Below are positions 1-10,392 of a DNA stretch of 64,000 nt, piece after piece. The stretch is from Dyella caseinilytica (GTDB lineage: Bacteria; Pseudomonadota; Gammaproteobacteria; Xanthomonadales; Rhodanobacteraceae): the NCBI RefSeq assembly GCF_016865235.1, contig NZ_CP064030.1, positions 2,418,001 to 2,482,000 of the forward strand, written 5' to 3'. The notes under the pieces are model-generated. The model searched no databases. It was not told the DNA's origin and saw only the letters and a program-made list of their open reading frames with translations. Numbering within the stretch: position 1 is the first letter of the stretch; the number at the start of each line of letters is the position of its first letter. The position numbers were made by a program, and so were the translations under genes.

Positions 1-2
1 AC

Positions 3-491
3 CTGAATGAATCCTCTGCCTTGAGGGTTGCGATGGACCTTGCCCGCCAACCAGGTGTCGCACCACGCCGCGTGCTTATGCAGGAATTCATGACTTACCA
101 ATTGCACGGACTAAGTTGGCAGCAAGTACCGGAAGGTTATGTGTTCCTCGCCGAGCCTAAGGCCTCCGGTACGCAGGTGTTGCCGCCCGAGTTGCCACCG
201 GTTCGTTTGGCAGCCAACGACGCAGCCACGCTTGGTGATCACGTCGTCGTCGATTATCTCAGCAGCTATAACGGCGCCAGCGGTCCGCCTTATGTGGTAG
301 ATGTCTATGGCATTCAGCGCTGGACCGCCGGCAAGCCCCCGCGCGAGGATTTTTTGGCTGTACATCGTCTCACCTGCGACCCGCCAACGTCCAAGTCCAA
401 TTGGGATGTCTGGCCCGATCCGGAGATTCCCGGCTGCAGCGATCGCCCCTTGCCGACCCATGCAGGCGCCACCATCGACGGGCGGCTATGA
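3..491 (+). CDS. hypothetical protein, 5' end outside the window
   Basis: The reading frame is open to the left edge of the window, so the N-terminus lies upstream; the visible part is about 162 residues and ends in ...GATIDGRL. I do not recognise a family. There is no clear membrane segment or signal peptide in the visible part; the C-terminal half is rich in Pro, Asp and Trp and has two Cys (TCDPP and PGCSD), compatible with a small disulfide-bonded domain. It lies 45 bp before the CHAD gene on the same strand. A TTG at 21 could serve as an internal start, but the frame continuing through it makes a truncated gene more likely. Confidence 0.5.
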   Translation: MNESSALRVAMDLARQPGVAPRRVLMQEFMTYQLHGLSWQQVPEGYVFLAEPKASGTQVLPPELPPVRLAANDAATLGDHVVVDYLSSYNGASGPPYVVDVYGIQRWTAGKPPREDFLAVHRLTCDPPTSKSNWDVWPDPEIPGCSDRPLPTHAGATIDGRL

Positions 492-536
492 TGATGCACA
501 GGCAAGGTTTGAGGTTCCTGGTGGCCATCTGGCCGG

Positions 537-1385
537 ATGAAAAAAACCAAGCGTACGCGTGAACAGAATCTTGGGATGGCGCTGGGTGCACTAGCGTCCA
601 GGGAATGTCGTTCTCTGCAACGGGCGCTGGCCAGACACAACGACCACCATGGCGGCATTCACGACGCACGCCGATCATGCCGGCGATTGCGCAGCCTGCT
701 CGCCTTCATGGCCGCATCGCTCGATCCGCAGCCCACAGCCAAGGCTGACAAGACGCTCAGGCAATTGACACACAGCTTTTCAGGATTGCGTGATGCTCAT
801 GTAGCCGCGCGCACGGCACGCCGGTTGGCTGCCGCGCATGCATCTACTATCACGCCTGTGCTGATTCAGCAGCTTGAAGAACGCAGCGAGTCATTGCTGG
901 CTGATGCGCTAGAGCAGGACCCTGCCTGGAAAGATCGTCGCAGCAAAGCGGAGCGGATTGCCAAACTCATTGACGCGCTCGATTGGCAAGCCATTACGCC
1001 ATCACTGGCAAAAGATGCACTCAAACACAGCGTCAGGCGCATGAAGAAAGCGCGTCGCGTGGCTTTGGAGCAACGTGAGGATGAAGCATTCCACCTTTGG
1101 CGGCGACGCACGCGTCAACTGCGATATCAGCTTGAGTTCCTGCGCAGGACCCGCCACATCGCCGGCATGAAGAAGAGCTACACCCGGCAATATGGCAGTC
1201 GCATCAAGCAGCTCAGCCTCATCATCGATCGGCTCGGCTGGCGCCAGGATTTCCAGGTATTCCTGCAAACACTGGATCAATTATCTGCTTCGGTTGAAAT
1301 CACCGCCCTGCGCACGACGCTTGCGAAAACATCCAGCAGGACTGCAAAAGCATCGGCAAAGCGCGCGGCCGATTTACAGACTTAG
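537..1385 (+). CDS. CHAD domain-containing protein
   Basis: This is a 282-residue, strongly basic, His- and Arg-rich all-helical protein. The pattern HDARRSCRRLRSLL near residues 41-55, repeated later as LWRRRTRQLRYQLEFL (about 187-202), is typical of CHAD domains, which bind polyphosphate through conserved His/Arg/Lys. CHAD proteins are often fused to or near CYTH triphosphatases; none is visible here. The Lys/Ala-rich C-terminus (AKTSSRTAKASAKRAA) looks disordered and could also bind polyanions. The ATG has no strong Shine-Dalgarno. Its stop overlaps the stop of the convergent universal stress gene by 4 bp. Confidence 0.85.
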   Translation: MKKTKRTREQNLGMALGALASRECRSLQRALARHNDHHGGIHDARRSCRRLRSLLAFMAASLDPQPTAKADKTLRQLTHSFSGLRDAHVAARTARRLAAAHASTITPVLIQQLEERSESLLADALEQDPAWKDRRSKAERIAKLIDALDWQAITPSLAKDALKHSVRRMKKARRVALEQREDEAFHLWRRRTRQLRYQLEFLRRTRHIAGMKKSYTRQYGSRIKQLSLIIDRLGWRQDFQVFLQTLDQLSASVEITALRTTLAKTSSRTAKASAKRAADLQT

Positions 1386-1819
1386 TGACACACCAGCACG
1401 GGAACATCACAACAGCCGAGCACCCGGCTCGTTTCACTGCCAAGCAACATGCGATCGACCGTAGCATAGCCGTGCGTGCTCATGACAATCAGATCGCAAT
1501 GCTGCTGCTTGGCTGCCCCAATGATGGCGACGTAAGGACGCCGATCGAAGGCATAGCCGCCATCGGAAGCGACCCCGGCGTTCTTCGCCATATCCTGTAT
1601 GTCGCCAAGATGCACCTGGGCACGCGCTATCGCCCTGTCTGTATAGGAATCCTCAGCGTGCCGGATCACATCTGAGAAATACGCCACCGCCGCGAGCGGC
1701 GCCAGTACGTGAAACGCATAGATGCGCGCGCCGACTCTTTGCGCGAGTTCAATACCGACGTGTGCCGCATGCAGCGCATATTCGGAACCATCTGTCGGTA
1801 TCAGGATGTGCGAGAACAT
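1382..1819 (-). CDS. universal stress protein (UspA family)
   Basis: At 145 residues this is a single Usp domain. It begins with the usual FSHILIPTDGS strand and ends with the nucleotide-binding loop STHG-x9-GS followed by DVPVLVCH. The ATP-binding consensus is G-x2-G-x9-G(S/T); here the first Gly is Ser (STHG), a common variant that probably still binds ATP. Role: cytoplasmic stress protein of unknown specific function. The start has a near-perfect GAGGAGG four bases upstream of the ATG. It is single, with no operon partner. Confidence 0.9.
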   Translation of the reverse strand: MFSHILIPTDGSEYALHAAHVGIELAQRVGARIYAFHVLAPLAAVAYFSDVIRHAEDSYTDRAIARAQVHLGDIQDMAKNAGVASDGGYAFDRRPYVAIIGAAKQQHCDLIVMSTHGYATVDRMLLGSETSRVLGCCDVPVLVCH

Positions 1820-1974
1820 GATGCCTCCTCAGGTCCTTGGACCTTTCTTGAATGCACCGTATTCGATGAAATGAACATGACATCGCGACAAGCATTACGC
1901 CTGCCTCGCTGATTTGTGTTGATTTTACTCCCGATAAAATGAACTACGCAGGTGTGTTTTGCTGCAACGCATCG

Positions 1975-2652
1975 TCAGGCCGGAATGCTTTGAGCCAGAG
2001 TGCGGATGTCCCTGCTTTCAAGCACGGCCTTCGGCGCGCCGCGCCTGACCGCATTCAACATCGCCTGCCCCATGATCTGTGTGGAGAGTATGGCGTTCGG
2101 GAATAGCTTGCGCAGCGGCGTGAGCAACGGTTGAGTGAGACTGTAGAAGAACTGGTAGGAAGACGTTTTGGAACGAATGCCATGCAAGGGCTGGATAATG
2201 CCTGGGCGGAACAGATACACCGCCTTGAAAGGCAGCTGTCGCAAGGCATTTTCAGTACGGCCTTTGACCCTCGCCCACATCTGCCGCCCTTGCCCGGTGC
2301 TGTCCGTCCCCGCACCGGAAACGTAGACAAAGGTCATCCCGGGATTGAGCGACGCTAGCATCCGGGCGACCGACAGGGTCAGGTCATAGGTGAGCCGTTC
2401 ATAGTCGATTTCCTGCATACCCGCTGACGAAACGCCAAGGCAGAAGAAGCAGGCGTCGAAGCCTTTCAGGTCGCCGGCGATAGCGTCGCAGTGGAAAAGG
2501 TCGGCCAGAACGATCTCTCGCAGCCTGGGATGCTGCTGACCGGCCGTTGTACGACCTACCGTCTGGACCAGCGCAACATCCGGGGCCGACAGGCATTCTC
2601 GCAAGACACCTTGTCCAACCATGCCCGTGGCACCAAATAGAAGGACATTCAT
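1975..2652 (-). CDS. NAD(P)-binding Rossmann-fold oxidoreductase / epimerase-like protein
   Basis: A 225-residue atypical short-chain dehydrogenase. The N-terminal GATGMVGQGVL motif is the dinucleotide-binding loop, followed by CLGVSSAGMQEIDYERLTYD and VYVSGAGTD, as in NmrA/HTATIP2-like proteins annotated as NAD-dependent epimerase/dehydratase. The classical YxxxK is not obvious, so the catalytic activity and substrate are unknown. I chose the ATG at 2652 because AGGAG stands six bases upstream and the Rossmann strand starts at once; the longer frame adds 12 unlikely residues. Divergent from the sirtuin gene. Confidence 0.75.
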   Translation of the reverse strand: MNVLLFGATGMVGQGVLRECLSAPDVALVQTVGRTTAGQQHPRLREIVLADLFHCDAIAGDLKGFDACFFCLGVSSAGMQEIDYERLTYDLTLSVARMLASLNPGMTFVYVSGAGTDSTGQGRQMWARVKGRTENALRQLPFKAVYLFRPGIIQPLHGIRSKTSSYQFFYSLTQPLLTPLRKLFPNAILSTQIMGQAMLNAVRRGAPKAVLESRDIRTLAQSIPA

Positions 2653-2768
2653 GGCAGCTCCTGCTGAAAAACGAGGTAGAAAGGCCACGTTGTAGCGGCC
2701 GCCGGCAGCATTTCAACGCAAGCCGTAAAACCGCGCCAGCATGGGCCATTCCAGACGCGAGGTAAAAC

Positions 2769-3650
2769 GTGGCGTTTCACCCTTTCCCTATCGCGGGTAT
2801 GCCCGCCGAAACAGGTAGCCCGATGCTGCGCGAATTCATAGAGCGGCACCGCCGCCTGTTTGTGCTGACCGGCGCCGGCTGCAGCACGGACTCCGGCATT
2901 CCGGATTACCGCGATGCCGACGGCAGTTGGAAGCGCTCCCAGCCGGTGACCTATCAGGCCTTCATGGGGGAAACACTGACTCGTCAGCGTTACTGGGCGC
3001 GCAGCCTAGTCGGCTGGCGCCGTTTTGGACACGCCCAGCCCAACGATACCCACCGCGCACTCGCCCGTCTTGAGCAGCGTGGCAACATGGAACTGCTGCT
3101 CACCCAGAATGTGGATGGCCTGCATCAGCGCGCCGGCAATACAAAGGTTCTGGACATGCACGGCCGTCTGGACACCGTACGCTGCATGGACTGCGAACAA
3201 CGCTCACCCCGCCACGCCTTGCAACAGCGGTTGCTGGACCTCAATCCGGCGTGGGCCGCATTGGATGCCGCCGATGCGCCCGATGGCGATGCCGATCTGG
3301 AAGGTCACGATTTCAGCACTTTCGTCATTCCGCCCTGCCCGCAATGCGGTGGCATCCTGAAACCCGACGTCGTGTTCTTCGGCGAAAACGTGCCGCGTGA
3401 CCGCGTAGCTACCGCCATGCAGGCGCTGGAAGCGGCCGACGCGATGCTGGTGGTGGGATCTTCGTTGATGGTGTTTTCCGGTTACCGCTTTGCACACGCC
3501 GCGGCGAAAGCCGGCAAGTCGATTGCCGCCGTGAACCTGGGGCGTACGCGTGCCGATCCGCTGCTCAATCTGAAAATCGAGCAACCCTGTGCGCAGGCGC
3601 TGGCATTCCTGCTGGAAGCCTCAGCGGCGGGCGCGGAAGAACTCGCGTAG
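2769..3650 (+). CDS. NAD-dependent protein deacylase (SIR2 / sirtuin family)
   Basis: A 293-residue sirtuin. Motifs in order: GAGCSTDSGIPDYR (about 35-48, NAD binding), TQNVDGLH (112-119), catalytic His131 in DMHG, zinc ligands C139/C142 and C190/C193, and VVGSSLMVFSGYR for NAD ribose binding. The GAGCST-DSGIPDYRD form fits the class II (SIRT4-like) group. It would remove acyl groups from protein lysines using NAD and release nicotinamide. The GTG at 2769 has GAGGT five bases upstream; ATG codons at 2799 and 2823 are alternatives. The 3' end overlaps the convergent tadA gene by 30 bp. Confidence 0.88.
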   Translation: MAFHPFPIAGMPAETGSPMLREFIERHRRLFVLTGAGCSTDSGIPDYRDADGSWKRSQPVTYQAFMGETLTRQRYWARSLVGWRRFGHAQPNDTHRALARLEQRGNMELLLTQNVDGLHQRAGNTKVLDMHGRLDTVRCMDCEQRSPRHALQQRLLDLNPAWAALDAADAPDGDADLEGHDFSTFVIPPCPQCGGILKPDVVFFGENVPRDRVATAMQALEAADAMLVVGSSLMVFSGYRFAHAAAKAGKSIAAVNLGRTRADPLLNLKIEQPCAQALAFLLEASAAGAEELA

Positions 3651-4115
3651 CAGCACGGCCGATTCCTCGGCCAGCAATCCACCCTGTACGTCAATGCGAT
3701 GGTTATGCCGGTCCGAGATCAGCGTGTCGAATACGCTGCCGGCTGCGCCGGTTTTCGGATCGATCGTGCCATAGACGACACGCCCGATGCGCGCATGCAC
3801 CAACGCCATGGCGCACATGGCGCACGGCTCAAGCGTCACATAAAGCGTCGCCCCAACAATACGGTAATTGGCGAGCTTTTCGCCCGCCGCACGCAAGGCC
3901 ATGATCTCCGCATGAGCGGTGGGATCGTGCAAGGTGATGTTGCGGTTCCAGCCCAGGCCGACAATCTGGCCATCCTGCACTAGCACGGCGCCGACAGGGA
4001 CTTCGTTCTCGGCATCGCGGGCATGGTGGGCCAATTGCAGGGCGCGACGCATGTACGCCTCGTCATCGGCGCTGAACACGGGCAGGATGGGATTGCTGTT
4101 CAGTTCGTCAGCCAT
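3621..4115 (-). CDS. tadA: tRNA-specific adenosine deaminase TadA
   Basis: A 164-residue zinc deaminase that converts the wobble adenosine of tRNA-Arg(ACG) to inosine. The catalytic HAE motif (in PTAHAEIMAL) and the PCAMCAMAL zinc motif are both present, as is the TadA-typical substrate loop GAAGSVFDTL. The start is placed at ATG 4115 (MADELNSNP); a TTG frame extends 37 residues upstream but matches nothing in the family. The last 30 bp overlap the 3' end of the sirtuin gene on the other strand. Confidence 0.92.
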   Translation of the reverse strand: MADELNSNPILPVFSADDEAYMRRALQLAHHARDAENEVPVGAVLVQDGQIVGLGWNRNITLHDPTAHAEIMALRAAGEKLANYRIVGATLYVTLEPCAMCAMALVHARIGRVVYGTIDPKTGAAGSVFDTLISDRHNHRIDVQGGLLAEESAVLLREFFRARR

Positions 4116-4270
4116 GTAGCGAGTCAGATCATCTGAGCTTGGTGCCGGCAGCGTAAAGACGGGGCAAATCACGAGGCAGGCGGTTGAATGTCTTGTTCTT
4201 GCTACGATGATTTCGCACCGTAGCAACAGGTGAAATTCTAGCCGATCTACTGATTTTCTAGTGAGTTTCG

Positions 4271-5080
4271 CTAGCCGAGCCCAACGATGGCAGCCTCTGC
4301 AGTCAAAAACACCCCTGCCCCAACTATGGCGACGCCCATGACTTGCGCAGTGCGCTCGCCACGCGGTGCCAGACGTTCAAGGGTAATGGTTGCCGTTACC
4401 AGGGCCATCGCGCGTAGGTCCATAAGCCCCATGATCAGAAGCAGCGCCGTCAAACCCGCGCAACAGTAAACGCAATGAACGCCAAGGCGCAGACCATATA
4501 GCCATGCTGTGCCAGCGTCTGCTGCAAATGTACGGCAACACCCCAGGTCCGCCCGGCAGCTGGCAAGGTGACGCGCCTTCCATGCTGTGAACTGGAGTGC
4601 ACCTATCATCACGATCGCCACACCTGTCAAGAACGGAACGGCGCGTGCCAACGACGGGTATGTCATCGCAATCGCCGTCAGCACCACAGCTGCGGGGAAA
4701 ACTGCTATTCCCAGCAATGTCCACACAAAGAAATATCCTGCACCAACGCTCACAGTCAGTCGGGCCAGAGGCGCTTCACCCGCCCTCACCACGGCTTCCC
4801 GGTAACGCCACAGCATCGGCACCAGGGAAGGCAACATCATCGCCATCATCATCGTGATCCACATGCTGAGAAACGACAGTGCGGCGCCGAACCATGTCTG
4901 CCCGGGCATACGCATCCATGCCATCGACATAGTCCAGTCACCTGGCATCGGCATATCGTCCATGGTCGACATGGGTGCGCCCCAGATGATTGTCATCGCA
5001 GCGCTGCCGATGAAGAGCAGCGCCACGATGCCGACGAAGGCATGTCTGGAAGCTCGCAGGGAAAGCATGTGCTGTGACAT
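4271..5080 (-). CDS. DUF2182 family integral membrane protein
   Basis: A 269-residue protein with about seven hydrophobic segments, a Met-rich periplasmic loop (residues about 33-57) and a MMMAMMLPSLVPMLW stretch, all hallmarks of the DUF2182 (predicted metal-binding membrane protein) family. Cys pairs in SCRADLGCCRTF and HCVYCCAG could bind metal; this is inference. GAGACGAGAG lies just before the ATG at 5080. It follows the DUF899 gene by 40 bp on the same strand, so the two are probably co-transcribed. No DUF1326 gene, a frequent neighbour of this family, is visible. Confidence 0.85.
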   Translation of the reverse strand: MSQHMLSLRASRHAFVGIVALLFIGSAAMTIIWGAPMSTMDDMPMPGDWTMSMAWMRMPGQTWFGAALSFLSMWITMMMAMMLPSLVPMLWRYREAVVRAGEAPLARLTVSVGAGYFFVWTLLGIAVFPAAVVLTAIAMTYPSLARAVPFLTGVAIVMIGALQFTAWKARHLASCRADLGCCRTFAADAGTAWLYGLRLGVHCVYCCAGLTALLLIMGLMDLRAMALVTATITLERLAPRGERTAQVMGVAIVGAGVFLTAEAAIVGLG

Positions 5081-5120
5081 CTCTCGTCTCCGCTGGTGCC
5101 GATGACACTTATGCAGCCAC

Positions 5121-5894
5121 TCAGGTTTTGTCGTATTGGTCGTGATGGCGCCACCAGACACCTTCGGCCTCGTTGCGTCCTTTAGGTGCACGATCGAGCC
5201 ATTGATACGCGCCCCAAAGTCCGTCCAGTCCACGCGCGTAGGTGGAATACGTGTGATAAACAACGCCGTCTTCCAACACAAAGGCGCTCATGCCTGGCCG
5301 ATCATGGCGATAGGTCGCAGTGTCGGTTCCACACATCGTGGCGAACTTGGACGCCGCGCCACCACCTTCTTCACCGGGATGCCGCTCGAGCACCGGCTCG
5401 TGTCGATAGTTGTATTCGACGTTGCCATGGCGCTCTTGCTCCTCGGTGAACCAGACGCTGAAGTCAGCGTTGAAATCGCTGGAGAACGAGGATGCCCAAG
5501 GAAAACTCCAATCCATGCGCTTTTTGAAGGCCTGCAATGCCGGCAACGGTGCTCGCGAAACCGCCCAGAGCATCACGTCGTGGTGCGCCAGATGAACATC
5601 CAGCCCATTGAAGCCATCCGCGATCATCGAGCAGGAGGGGCAACCTGCCTGGTAATCCGGTCCGAACATGAAGTGATAAACAAGCAGTTGTGAGCGCCCT
5701 TTGAAAAGGTCGACCAAGCTGGCACTCCCCTGATCGGTGTCGAATCGATAATCCTTGTCGACGCGAACCCATGGCAGCGCCTGCCGCCGTTGTGCCAGCT
5801 CGTCGCTTTGCCGCGTGAGCTCCTTTTCAGCCTGGAGCAGCCCGATCCGGGCAGCCAGCCATTCTTTACGTGTTCCGGTGATGTGCGTGCTCAT
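5121..5894 (-). CDS. DUF899 family thioredoxin-like protein
   Basis: A 257-residue cytoplasmic protein. The signature block FMFGPDYQAGCPSCSM (about 74-89) and DRPGMSAFVLEDGVVYHTYSTYARGLD near the C-terminus are diagnostic of DUF899, a thioredoxin-fold family with an unusual CPSC pair. Function is unknown; the CxxC suggests a redox or thiol role. Of two close ATGs (5900 and 5894) the second has GGGAG at normal distance. It heads a two-gene unit with the DUF2182 gene and is divergent from the regulator at 6018, which makes that regulator a likely controller. Confidence 0.87.
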   Translation of the reverse strand: MSTHITGTRKEWLAARIGLLQAEKELTRQSDELAQRRQALPWVRVDKDYRFDTDQGSASLVDLFKGRSQLLVYHFMFGPDYQAGCPSCSMIADGFNGLDVHLAHHDVMLWAVSRAPLPALQAFKKRMDWSFPWASSFSSDFNADFSVWFTEEQERHGNVEYNYRHEPVLERHPGEEGGGAASKFATMCGTDTATYRHDRPGMSAFVLEDGVVYHTYSTYARGLDGLWGAYQWLDRAPKGRNEAEGVWWRHHDQYDKT

Positions 5895-6017
5895 ACTCAT
5901 TTCTCCCGTAGAGACGACGTTCGTATCGCCACCAATTCGACATGCTTTTCGGCGGCGTTGAGCTAGATTAGGCTCCGGGTGTCCGGGCATGGGAGTGACA
6001 AATGTGGCGGGATTTCC

Positions 6018-7238
6018 ATGGACTCACTGATCACGGCCGCGGCACGCGCGCTTGCCGCGGGTGATCCACTTTGTGCGTTGAACTGGGTCGCCTTGCGGGA
6101 AGATGCTCCGGCACTTGCTCTTCGTGGCATCGCCATGGCGCAACTTGGCGAGCTTGATCGCGCGAGGGTATTGGTGCGGCGCGCCGCGCGTGCATTCGGC
6201 CCCAAAGAAGCCGTGGCTCGCGCAAAATGCATCGTCGCCGAAACCGAAATCGCACTGGCCTCGCGTGACTTGAGCTGGCCCGCTGCCCCGCTCGACGCTG
6301 CACGTGTAACGCTCGAACAACACGGTGACCGGTTGAATGCCGCGCATGCACGCTATCTGGAAATCCGGCGGCTGTTACTGATCGGACATCTGGACGAAGC
6401 CGAGTTTACGCTCGCCGAATTTGATCCAGACCTATTTCCACCCGCTTTGAGAACTGCCCACGAGCTAGTCGTTGCCGGCATTGCCATACGCCGCCTGCAT
6501 GCAAAAACTGCACTCGCAGCACTTGCCAGAGCGCAACAGGTGGCACATCGCGCCGCGATACCCGCGTTGACGGCAGAAGTCGAAAACGTATCGCGCACGC
6601 TGAATGCTCCCGCCGCGCGATTGCTGGCCAATGGCAAGGAACGCATGCTGCGATTGGAAGATGTCGAAGCATTGCAAACATCGAACGCCTTCCTGGTGGA
6701 TGCGTGCAGTCACGCCGTGCGTGATGAGCACAACGCCGTGTCACTCGCAAAGCGCCCCGTACTGTTCGTTTTGGTACGTGCGTTGGGCGAAGCATGGCCC
6801 GCCGATGTGCCTCGCGATACGCTGATTGCCGTGGCGTTTCGCGCAAAGTTCATCGATGAATCGCACCGCGCACGTTTGCGCGTGGAAATCGGACGCCTGC
6901 GCAAGGCGCTGCGAGCGCTGGCTAAGATAACCGCCACACGACGTGGCTTTTCACTGCTCCCGCACGATAAACGCTTGGTGATGGTGCTCAAGCGCCCTGT
7001 CGACGAACGGTATGGGGCGGTGCTTGCCCTGCTCGCCGATGGCCAATCATGGTCGAGCTCTTCGCTCGCCCTTGCGCTCGGGGCCAGCCAGCGCACCGTG
7101 CAACGGGCACTGGATACCCTCGCAGCCAACGGCAAAGTGCAATCCCTGGGTCACGGACGAGCCCGCCGCTGGATGACTCCGCCGATACCGGGATTCACGA
7201 CGGCCTTGTTACTCCCCACCCCCTTGCCTGGCGATTAG
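6018..7238 (+). CDS. helix-turn-helix transcriptional regulator with TPR-like helical N-terminal part
   Basis: A 406-residue protein. The N-terminal two thirds are Ala/Leu/Arg-rich helical repeats resembling TPR or sensor regions (LRGIAMAQLGELDRARVLVRRAARAFG). Residues about 240-330 look like an OmpR/BTAD-type winged helix (RAKFIDESHRARLRVEIGRLRKAL). The C-terminus has a classic HTH, LALALGASQRTVQRALDTLA. ATG 6018 was chosen because the longer GTG start adds 13 residues without merit. It is divergent from the DUF899-DUF2182 pair and 38 bp upstream of a beta-propeller gene. Exact family not recognised; the regulator role is inferred from the HTH. Confidence 0.65.
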   Translation: MDSLITAAARALAAGDPLCALNWVALREDAPALALRGIAMAQLGELDRARVLVRRAARAFGPKEAVARAKCIVAETEIALASRDLSWPAAPLDAARVTLEQHGDRLNAAHARYLEIRRLLLIGHLDEAEFTLAEFDPDLFPPALRTAHELVVAGIAIRRLHAKTALAALARAQQVAHRAAIPALTAEVENVSRTLNAPAARLLANGKERMLRLEDVEALQTSNAFLVDACSHAVRDEHNAVSLAKRPVLFVLVRALGEAWPADVPRDTLIAVAFRAKFIDESHRARLRVEIGRLRKALRALAKITATRRGFSLLPHDKRLVMVLKRPVDERYGAVLALLADGQSWSSSSLALALGASQRTVQRALDTLAANGKVQSLGHGRARRWMTPPIPGFTTALLLPTPLPGD

Positions 7239-7276
7239 GATCAAGCCCGAAACGACCATCAGCCGAAGGTGAAGCC

Positions 7277-7912
7277 ATGAAACGATCGTCTGCCGAAATC
7301 GTCAGGGAATACGGCCCCTTTCCCGGTGTCGAGCAGGTGGGTGGCGTAAGCTTCGACGGCCAGTGCGTGTGGTTTGCTGCTGGCGACACCTTGCAAGCCA
7401 TGGATCCCGTCAGCGGAAAAACCGTGCAATCGATCGATGTTCCCGCACATGCAGGAACTGCCTTCGACGGCCAGTACCTGTACCAACTCGCCGACGAACG
7501 CATCCGTAAAGTCGACCCGAAAACCGGCCAAGTCCTCGCCACCATCCCCGGCCCACCCGGCGGCGGGTCCGGCCTGGCCTGGGCCGAAGGCTCGCTGTGG
7601 GTCGGCCAATACCGCAACCGCAAGATCCACCAGATTGATGCCGAGACCGGCGCGATTCTTCGCACCATCGAATGCAGCCGCTTCGTCACCGGTGTTACCT
7701 GGGTCGATGGTGAGCTGTGGCATGGAACCTGGGAAGGTGATGAAAGCGATGTAAGACACATCGATCCGCAGACCGGCGAGGTGCTGGAACGATTGGAAAT
7801 GCCGCCCGGCACGGGTGTGTCGGGGCTCGAATCCAATGGCAGTGATCAGTTTTTCTGCGGGGGCGGAGGCAGTGGCAAGATCCGGGCGATTCGTCGACCC
7901 AAAAGGGTTTGA
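7277..7912 (+). CDS. beta-propeller protein of the Vgb/YncE or glutaminyl-cyclotransferase-like type
   Basis: A 211-residue protein made of about five repeats of the form ...DxxxYLYQLADERIRKVDPKTGQVLATI, each with a D-P-x-T/S-G turn (DPVSGKTV, DPKTGQVL, DAETGAIL, DPQTGEVL). This is the blade pattern of YncE/Vgb and SMP-30-like propellers. No signal peptide, so cytoplasmic. AAGGTGA precedes the ATG by a few bases; the longer upstream frame overlaps the regulator and is rejected. Probably in an operon with the HTH gene. No catalytic residue set could be assigned, so the ligand is unknown. Confidence 0.7.
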   Translation: MKRSSAEIVREYGPFPGVEQVGGVSFDGQCVWFAAGDTLQAMDPVSGKTVQSIDVPAHAGTAFDGQYLYQLADERIRKVDPKTGQVLATIPGPPGGGSGLAWAEGSLWVGQYRNRKIHQIDAETGAILRTIECSRFVTGVTWVDGELWHGTWEGDESDVRHIDPQTGEVLERLEMPPGTGVSGLESNGSDQFFCGGGGSGKIRAIRRPKRV

Positions 7913-8022
7913 GCGGCCGCAACAAACCCTGCCTCTTCCATTTTATTTGAGTAAGTCAGGACATTTTCCTGAGGTAATCCAAGCTGTTGACTGCGCGAGC
8001 TTAGGAACTAACTCAAGGTATG

Positions 8023-8640
8023 TCACTTCTTGCAGCTTGGCTGCTTGTCCTGCCCCACACCCGGTATCACCCGCTGGTATTCACTGACCGTCTCCGTCCT
8101 GGGCGGGCTTCCGTCATAGGAAGCCGTGACTTCCTCGTGGATGCAGTTATGGTCCGATGTCATGCTTGCACGGATGGTCGTATGCACCTTCTTGCCGTCG
8201 GCAACACCGTCCAGCTCCGTGGACCAGGAACTCCCTTCGATCACTGTGGTGAATTCCGAACAGCCCTGCTGATTGTCGCACCAGACGCTTTTATAGGACT
8301 TCGAAGAAACGTCCCACCAGGTATAGCTTTGACCGACTTCGTCACCACCATCACCGTGTGATGAAAAGTCCTGCACCACCGAATATCCGCCAGGGCCCGA
8401 CGTGATCGTCGCAACACCCTTGTCGATACCACCTTGGGGCAAGCCAGTGCCCGGCAGCGTCCGGATGATGACTTGCCAGTGGCCAATCCGTGGATAGAGT
8501 TTGGACATTTCAGCCGGCGCTTTGCCGTTTACGGCTACCGGTGAATCCGCCGCCTTGGTGCCCTGAGAACCCGCCGGCGTCGCGATCATCAGGCAACCCG
8601 GCACAAGCAGGAGGCAAAGCCACATCGGGGAAGTCTTCAT
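8023..8640 (-). CDS. secreted protein of the DUF1579/lipocalin-like type
   Basis: A 205-residue protein with an N-terminal signal sequence (MKTSPMWLCLLLVPGCLMIATPAGSQ). The VPGC site resembles a lipobox but has Pro at -2, so Sec cleavage after a normal signal is as likely as lipidation. The mature part (MSKLYPRIGHWQV..., GPGGYSVVQDFSSHG, WWDVSSKSYKSVWCDNQQGC) resembles DUF1579-like proteins of unknown function with a beta-barrel fold. Expected periplasmic. Monocistronic, convergent with the propeller gene upstream. Confidence 0.65.
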   Translation of the reverse strand: MKTSPMWLCLLLVPGCLMIATPAGSQGTKAADSPVAVNGKAPAEMSKLYPRIGHWQVIIRTLPGTGLPQGGIDKGVATITSGPGGYSVVQDFSSHGDGGDEVGQSYTWWDVSSKSYKSVWCDNQQGCSEFTTVIEGSSWSTELDGVADGKKVHTTIRASMTSDHNCIHEEVTASYDGSPPRTETVSEYQRVIPGVGQDKQPSCKK

Positions 8641-8734
8641 GGGTGCCCTTGAACGCCATTGTCGTCGGCGAGATTGCCCGCGGTCGAACGCCGATACATG
8701 TGCCTAATCGGCTGTCCTAATCGACAAACTTTGA

Positions 8735-8771
8735 GAGAACGCCAAACTCAAATGAGAACGCCCACTCAAAG
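8735..8771. repeat. tandem imperfect 19/18-bp repeat next to guaA
   Basis: GAGAACGCCAAACTCAAAT (8735-8753) is followed directly by GAGAACGCCCACTCAAAG (8754-8771). The second unit supplies the left arm and loop of the guaA terminator hairpin. Confidence 0.6.
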
Positions 8772-8783
8772 GTGGGCGTTCTC
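8754..8783 (-). terminator. probable terminator of the guaBA unit
   Basis: A perfect 12-bp stem, GAGAACGCCCAC / GTGGGCGTTCTC, with a 6-nt loop lies 20 bp past the guaA stop. On the minus strand it is followed by ATTTGAGTTT, only a weak U-tract, so the strength is uncertain. Confidence 0.65.
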
Positions 8784-8802
8784 GTATTAGTCACAGGGGA
8801 AT

Positions 8803-10386
<1,584 letters not shown>

Positions 10387-10392
10387 AGCGCT

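Noticed and set aside
7275..7290. AAACGATCGT resembling a PsrA half-site at the propeller start
   Set aside because: Only half of the palindrome and inside coding sequence; no link to fatty acids.
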